The notes under the pieces: generated by a model | Database searches by the model: none | What the model saw: the letters and a program-made list of their open reading frames with translations, nothing else | What the model was told of the DNA's origin: nothing | Assembly: GCA_944389195.1 (NCBI GenBank) | Contig: CALXLM010000039.1 | Coordinates: 1 to 37,207 of the forward strand | DNA from: an uncultured Opitutales bacterium | GTDB taxonomy: Bacteria > Verrucomicrobiota > Verrucomicrobiia > Opitutales > Intestinicryptomonadaceae | Reading direction: 5' to 3' | DNA length: 37,207 bases | Program-made: the position numbers and the translations under genes | Shown here: positions 32,927 through 37,207 of the stretch, piece after piece | Layout of the letters: every line of letters starts with the position of its first letter | Numbering within the stretch: the first letter of the stretch is position 1

Positions 32927-34060
32927 ATGTCGAAAAACGCTAAAAATCTGATAATGGACACCCGCCGCCGCGCGGTTGGCGGCATTGCCGAATCTGCCGG
33001 GAAAGCCGTCCTGTTTTGCATAACGGCGATACCGACGGTGGCGGTGGTGTTTATAATATTCTTTATAGCAAAAGAGGCTTTGCCGTTTTTCGGCGACATT
33101 TCGCACTTGAAAGAATTTTTTACGAGTGCGGATTGGAGGCCGTCTGCGGATCCGAATCCGCATTTCGGAGCGCTGTCCATTTTCTACGGGACCGCGATGG
33201 TTACGGCGGGCTCGTGCGCCGTTGCTGTTCCGCTCGGAATTCTGACCGCCGTTTGCCTCAACGAAATTGTGGGAAGCAAAACGGCGGGATTTTTTAAACC
33301 GCTGGTAGAATTGCTCGCAGCCGTGCCGTCGGTGGCCTACGGTTTTTTTGCCATAATTGTATTTGCGCCGCTCCTCCAAAACCACGGCGGCGCTATTTTG
33401 TCGGCGCTCCTGTTTGCCGCGGGCGTGCCCGTCGCGGCGATAGCGGCCCTGCCCGTTGCCGATTTTGTCTCCGCGCGCTTTACAAAAAACGCGCGCCTTA
33501 GAAAAATCTCCGGCTTCCTATTTTCGGCGGTTTGCGCGGCCTCAGTAGGCTGCGGCGCGCTTTCTCTTTCGTCCATGGAAATATCGAGCGGAACAAACGC
33601 CCTCAACGCTTCGATAATATTGGCGATTATGGCGCTGCCCACGATAGTAAGCATATCGCAAGACGCCCTGGCGTCGGTCGGGCGCGACATGCGGGAAGGT
33701 TCCCTCGCGCTCGGAGCAACGCGCTTTGAAACGATTTTCAAGGTCGTCCTGCCGTGCGCCAAAAGCGGAATAGCGGTCGCCGTAATATTGGGCCTGATGA
33801 GGGTCGTTGGCGAAACCATGGTAGTGTGGATGGCGAGCGGAAATTCGCTTAAAATCCCCGAGCCCTTCTACAATTTTTTCGAGCCAGTGCGAACCCTCAC
33901 CGCAACCATAGCCGGCGAGATGGGCGAAGCCGACCAAAGCACAGGTTCCGCGCGGTACCATGTGCTGTTCGCAATGAGCTTCTGCCTGCTTGCGGGCGGG
34001 CTCGCATTAAATGCGGCAAGCCAATGGGTGGGTTCCGGATTTAAATTCAGAAAAAAATGA
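32927..34060 (+). CDS. pstC: Phosphate ABC transporter permease PstC
   Basis: 377 residues, longer than the 319 of E. coli PstC, with about six or more hydrophobic helices. The first helix (about 28-48) is followed by the periplasmic stretch DISHLKEFFTSADWRPS typical of PstC. The core includes ILTAVCLNEIVG, PLVELLAAVPSVAYGFF and the EAA-type loop VGRDMREGSLALGATRFETI (about 246-265), ending in the VVGETMVVWMASGN segment. An insertion of about 50 residues (around 175-220), partly hydrophobic, lies between core helices. Its stop overlaps the pstA start (ATGA), giving coupled production of the two permease subunits. Confidence 0.95.
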   Translation: MSKNAKNLIMDTRRRAVGGIAESAGKAVLFCITAIPTVAVVFIIFFIAKEALPFFGDISHLKEFFTSADWRPSADPNPHFGALSIFYGTAMVTAGSCAVAVPLGILTAVCLNEIVGSKTAGFFKPLVELLAAVPSVAYGFFAIIVFAPLLQNHGGAILSALLFAAGVPVAAIAALPVADFVSARFTKNARLRKISGFLFSAVCAASVGCGALSLSSMEISSGTNALNASIILAIMALPTIVSISQDALASVGRDMREGSLALGATRFETIFKVVLPCAKSGIAVAVILGLMRVVGETMVVWMASGNSLKIPEPFYNFFEPVRTLTATIAGEMGEADQSTGSARYHVLFAMSFCLLAGGLALNAASQWVGSGFKFRKK

Positions 34061-35772
34061 ATAATACTTCAACGCGGAAAATTTTAGACGCGTCCTTCAC
34101 GGCCTTGGCGTATTCCTCGCTTGCCGCTGTGGCCGCCGCTTTGGCGCTGTTCCTGTTTCCCATATTCTTTAACGGCGCCGGGGCGTTTATATTCAGGGCG
34201 ACAGTCGAACATGAAAAATTCCTCCATGAAAACCTCGACGCCGACCTGTCTGAATCCGAAAAAAAGGCGATATCGGAAAGCGACGCCGCGCGAGCTCCGC
34301 TGTACAAAATGATGCGCGAATACGAATCCCCTCCAAACGCGGAAAAGCTGCGTGATAGGCTCGCGAAATCCTACAAAGAGTCGGTGGAAGCCATAGGCGG
34401 GGCTTCCGTGGAAATACTTGGCGCTCTCGACAAAAAAGCTCCGGAAAGAGCCGAATCCATAAGAAACATATCAAAAAAACTTTGGGAACCATACCTGTCA
34501 ACCGTAAGAGAGTCCGTCCAAGAATCCGCAAAAAACGGAACTTCGATTGCGCTTTCGGGCATTCTTGCCGAAAACGAGGCGGAACTTGCGGCGACGGCCC
34601 GCGCGGAACTGGCGCTTCTCGGCAAAACAAAGCGCCTGAGTTTTCGCCAAAAAAGCCTCGTGCGCAGAATCGTTACGGAACTGCCGTCCTCGGAAATATC
34701 GGCCGCCCTCGAGACTCTCGAATCGAGAAACCGCGCCTACGCTTCGTTCCGCGACGGAATCGCCCAGCTTTTGGGACCGAGAAACAAGCAGGAAAAGGAA
34801 GCCGCCAAACTTATGCGCCAAAAATACGGCCAGACGAGAATGGACACCGCCCGAAAAGTGCTCGAAAACTCCGTATTGAAAATAACCGTAAAAGAGCGCG
34901 ACAAGTCGGGGGCGGAGTTTATGCGCCGCGTTTCCGTATCTGAATACTTCCACGGCACGCCAGTCGAAAAGATGGCGGAGTACGTCGGCAAAAACGCCGA
35001 CGCCATGCTGCGCCCGCATATCGCGGCATATCCCGGATTCCTTTTCGACGATCCGTACGACTCCAGCATATTCGGGGGAATTTGGCCCATGGTGTTGGGA
35101 ACATTCTATCTCACGTTCGGCTCCATGCTAATGGCCGCTCCGCTCGGAGTCGCCGCCGCCGTCTATTTTTCCGAATACGCACGCGGCGGAAAGCTCACGC
35201 ATGTCCTCGACACGTGCGTCGGGACCCTCGCGGGGGTTCCGTCCATCGTATTCGGGTTGTTCGGGCTGGCCTTCCTGATAAACACCGTCAGAATTTCCGA
35301 AAGCAAGAGCGTATTGGCGGGTTCGGTGACACTCGCCCTCTTGGTGCTGCCCACAATCATAAGAAGCTGCGAAGAGGCCCTGAAAGCCGTGCCGAACTCC
35401 TACCGCGAGGCCGCATTCGCCCTCGGAGCAGGGAAATGGCGCTCGATACGCACCGTCATTCTTCCCGCGGCGCTGCCGTCGATGCTGACGGGCATAATAA
35501 TATCCATGGGGCGCGCCGCCGGGGAGACGGCTCCCATAATTTTCACGGCGGCGACAAGCACCGGAGCCGCGCTGGCCATCTGCGACGTTTTCACCCAGCC
35601 CACACCCGCCCTACCGTGGAACATTTACAATCTCTGCACCGAACACGAAATGGCAGAGCGCGTTTCGCACGTGCAGTACGGAATGGTGATGACCCTCATT
35701 CTCATAGTGCTCGCCCTCAACGGTGCGGCCATATGGTTGCGCGCCAGACTGCGCAAAAAAATGAAATTCTAA
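34057..35772 (+). CDS. pstA: Phosphate ABC transporter permease PstA with large extra domain
   Basis: 571 residues, nearly twice the E. coli length. TM1 is at about 14-40. Residues about 50-335 form a hydrophilic, mostly helical, Lys/Glu/Ala-rich region presumably in the periplasm. Permease helices resume at [20 protein letters not shown] (about 341-360). Core motifs are normal: [15 protein letters not shown], then the EAA loop [20 protein letters not shown] (about 446-465) and the [10 protein letters not shown] segment. Pseudomonas-type PstA proteins also carry an N-terminal domain (DUF3333) before the permease core, so there is precedent, but I cannot tell whether this one is related. Four nt separate it from pstB. 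Confidence 0.94.
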   Translation: MNNTSTRKILDASFTALAYSSLAAVAAALALFLFPIFFNGAGAFIFRATVEHEKFLHENLDADLSESEKKAISESDAARAPLYKMMREYESPPNAEKLRDRLAKSYKESVEAIGGASVEILGALDKKAPERAESIRNISKKLWEPYLSTVRESVQESAKNGTSIALSGILAENEAELAATARAELALLGKTKRLSFRQKSLVRRIVTELPSSEISAALETLESRNRAYASFRDGIAQLLGPRNKQEKEAAKLMRQKYGQTRMDTARKVLENSVLKITVKERDKSGAEFMRRVSVSEYFHGTPVEKMAEYVGKNADAMLRPHIAAYPGFLFDDPYDSSIFGGIWPMVLGTFYLTFGSMLMAAPLGVAAAVYFSEYARGGKLTHVLDTCVGTLAGVPSIVFGLFGLAFLINTVRISESKSVLAGSVTLALLVLPTIIRSCEEALKAVPNSYREAAFALGAGKWRSIRTVILPAALPSMLTGIIISMGRAAGETAPIIFTAATSTGAALAICDVFTQPTPALPWNIYNLCTEHEMAERVSHVQYGMVMTLILIVLALNGAAIWLRARLRKKMKF

Positions 35773-35776
35773 CAAA

Positions 35777-36574
35777 ATGGAAGACGAAAAACAGAAGCGA
35801 TACGGTGCAAAAACCGGGGAAGACACTGCTATCTCCGCCCGGAACTTCTCGGTTTATTACGGAAATTTTCACGCCGTGAAAAACGTCAACATGGATTTTG
35901 TCCGCGGCAAAGTGACGGCCATAATCGGGCCGAGCGGCTGCGGCAAAAGCACCTTTTTGCGATGCATAAACAGAATGAACGACCTCGTGGACGGATGCCG
36001 GACGGAAGGGTCGCTCCAACTCGACGGCATAGACATATACCATAAAAGAATGGACGTCGCCGAACTCCGGAGAAGGATAGGAATGGTGTTTCAGCGCCCC
36101 AATCCGTTCCCGAAAAGCATATACGAAAACGTCGCATACGGCCCCCGGCTAAAGGGCGGACTTTCAAAAGACGAACTCGACGCCATCGTGGAAACATCGC
36201 TGAAACGCGCCGCCCTATGGGACGAAGTAAAAGACAGGCTCGCCTCGAGCGCGCTCGGAATGTCTGGCGGGCAGCAGCAAAGGTTGTGCATAGCAAGAGC
36301 CCTTGCGATAAAACCAGAAGTCCTGCTCATGGACGAGCCGTGCAGCGCGCTTGACCCAAAATCGACTTCCCGCATAGAGGACCTCATGGGAGAGCTTTCG
36401 GGGGAGTACACAATAGCGGTGGTCACCCACAATATGCAGCAGGCCGCCAGGGTGTCGGACTTTACCGCGTTTTTTTACGAGGGCAACCTTGTCGAATACG
36501 GCGCCACCGACAAGCTTTTCACGAATCCGGCGCACAAAGCCACAAACGATTACATAACGGGAAGGTTCGGTTGA
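35777..36574 (+). CDS. pstB: Phosphate ABC transporter ATP-binding protein
   Basis: 265 residues with a full ABC set: Walker [10 protein letters not shown] (51-59), Q-loop Q106 in [11 protein letters not shown], signature MSGGQQQR (162-169), Walker B LLMDEP (183-188) and switch H218 in [21 protein letters not shown] and EPCSALDP are PstB-specific. It powers phosphate import through PstCA. It starts 4 nt after pstA and ends 1 nt before the phoU start. A slightly longer N-terminus (20 residues before the first strand) is unremarkable. Confidence 0.97.
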   Translation: MEDEKQKRYGAKTGEDTAISARNFSVYYGNFHAVKNVNMDFVRGKVTAIIGPSGCGKSTFLRCINRMNDLVDGCRTEGSLQLDGIDIYHKRMDVAELRRRIGMVFQRPNPFPKSIYENVAYGPRLKGGLSKDELDAIVETSLKRAALWDEVKDRLASSALGMSGGQQQRLCIARALAIKPEVLLMDEPCSALDPKSTSRIEDLMGELSGEYTIAVVTHNMQQAARVSDFTAFFYEGNLVEYGATDKLFTNPAHKATNDYITGRFG

Positions 36575-36575
36575 T

Positions 36576-37207
36576 ATGAACAGCCACTTGATACGAGATT
36601 TGGAAAATCTAAAGCAGCGCGTCCTAAAAGTCGCAATAGCTGTCGAGGAAAACGTGCGAAGGAGCGCGGGGGCGCTGCGCGAACTCTCCGAGCGGGCGGC
36701 AGAAGAAGTTGTGGAAAAAGACATAGCCATAGACAAAATGGAAGTCGATACCGAGGAGGAATGTCTGAAAATACTCGCCCTCCACCAACCTGTGGCAAGC
36801 GACCTTAGGTTTGTAGTGACGGTTTTAAAAATTAACAACGAACTTGAACATATCGGTGACATGGCGGCAAACATAGCAAAGCGGGTAGCCTTCATAAAAT
36901 CGCAGCCGAAAATCGAGGCGCCGTTCAATCTTGAAAAAACCGCCTCCCATGCGGTCGCCATGTTAAAAAACAGCATCGACGCCTTTATCAAGGGAGACGA
37001 GTTCCTTGCCTTAAACGTTTGCGAAAGCGACGAAATTATCGACGACGAGAACCGGAAATGCTATGTTTCCGTCGAGCGCGCCTTAAAGGGGTATCCGGAA
37101 ACCGCCATGGCGCAAATAAACTACCTTCTCGTTTCAAAAAGCTTTGAACGCATAGCAGACCTTTGCACAAACATCGCAGAGGACGTAATATACATGAAAC
37201 ACAGCCT
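36576..37207 (+). CDS. phoU: Phosphate transport regulator PhoU (cut by window end)
   Basis: Starts at ATG 36576, one base after the pstB stop, and runs open to the window end (210 codons, no stop). The sequence (MNSHLIRDLENLKQRVLK, the repeat EVDTEEECLKILALHQPVA, then DLRFVVTVLKINNELEHIGD) shows the two three-helix-bundle repeats of PhoU with the metal-binding E/D-x-x-x-D signature ELEHIGDMAANIA; the second repeat is SFERIADLCTNIAEDV. PhoU links the Pst transporter to PhoR and keeps the regulon off when phosphate is plentiful. Only a few C-terminal residues should be missing. Confidence 0.95.
   Translation, partial: MNSHLIRDLENLKQRVLKVAIAVEENVRRSAGALRELSERAAEEVVEKDIAIDKMEVDTEEECLKILALHQPVASDLRFVVTVLKINNELEHIGDMAANIAKRVAFIKSQPKIEAPFNLEKTASHAVAMLKNSIDAFIKGDEFLALNVCESDEIIDDENRKCYVSVERALKGYPETAMAQINYLLVSKSFERIADLCTNIAEDVIYMKHS

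Noticed and set aside
1-37207. tRNA, rRNA, CRISPR arrays, insertion sequences, prophage
   Set aside because: No cloverleaf with a GTTCGA-type T-loop, no regularly spaced repeats, and no transposase, integrase or phage motif found by reading. A tRNAscan or ISfinder run would settle it.

Overview
The window looks like chromosomal DNA of a Gram-negative, probably anaerobic, polysaccharide-degrading member of the Verrucomicrobiota (my guess is an Opitutales-like, host-associated lineage). This is inferred from several things together: a PEP-CTERM sorting signal on a secreted protein, several Gfo/Idh/MocA oxidoreductases including a Tat-exported one, a ThuA/HEAT/F5-8 fusion protein, an outer-membrane O/P-type porin, a short EF-Ts and pyruvate:ferredoxin oxidoreductase. 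No 16S gene is present, so the assignment is indirect. I saw no tRNA, rRNA, CRISPR array, insertion sequence or phage gene.

Positions 48-10406 (minus strand) form a carbohydrate region. Read in the direction of transcription, a probable uronate operon (10406 to 4309) holds two Gfo/Idh dehydrogenases, an NRAMP-fold transporter lacking the canonical metal ligands, a fructuronate-reductase-like SDR and mannonate dehydratase UxuA. An Aas-like AMP-dependent ligase follows. Last comes a separately promoted pair, a secreted GH30 glycosidase overlapping a small secreted protein. A palindromic operator candidate lies ahead of the uronate operon at 10440-10464.

Positions 10662-18715 (plus strand) hold a PEP-CTERM beta-rich secreted protein, a GH28-like beta-helix enzyme, a 1-kb gene-free stretch, the rpsB-tsf translation operon, a secreted right-handed beta-helix protein and a glycerophosphodiesterase-like protein. 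The gene-free stretch contains a dense cluster of inverted repeats, a strong bidirectional terminator and a possible minus-strand small transcript. Positions 19076-23313 (minus) hold a small lipoprotein and nifJ (PFOR). Positions 23741-27895 (plus) hold a Tat-exported Gfo/Idh oxidoreductase next to the ThuA-HEAT-F5/8 protein.

Positions 28099-37207 form a complete phosphate-starvation module: phoR-phoB (minus) diverge from porin-pstS-pstC-pstA-pstB-phoU (plus, phoU cut by the window end). The shared intergenic region carries three CTAACAA repeats phased at 11 and 22 bp, with a -10-like TATTTT 10 bp after the last. This is the geometry of a Pho box. PstA carries a roughly 285-residue extra domain between its first membrane helix and the permease core.

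The most unusual items are the NRAMP-like transporter in a uronate operon, the structured gene-free block at 13861-14200 with pseudoknot potential, the possible small RNA at about 14265-14495, the enlarged PstA and the Pho box. All are sequence-level inferences.
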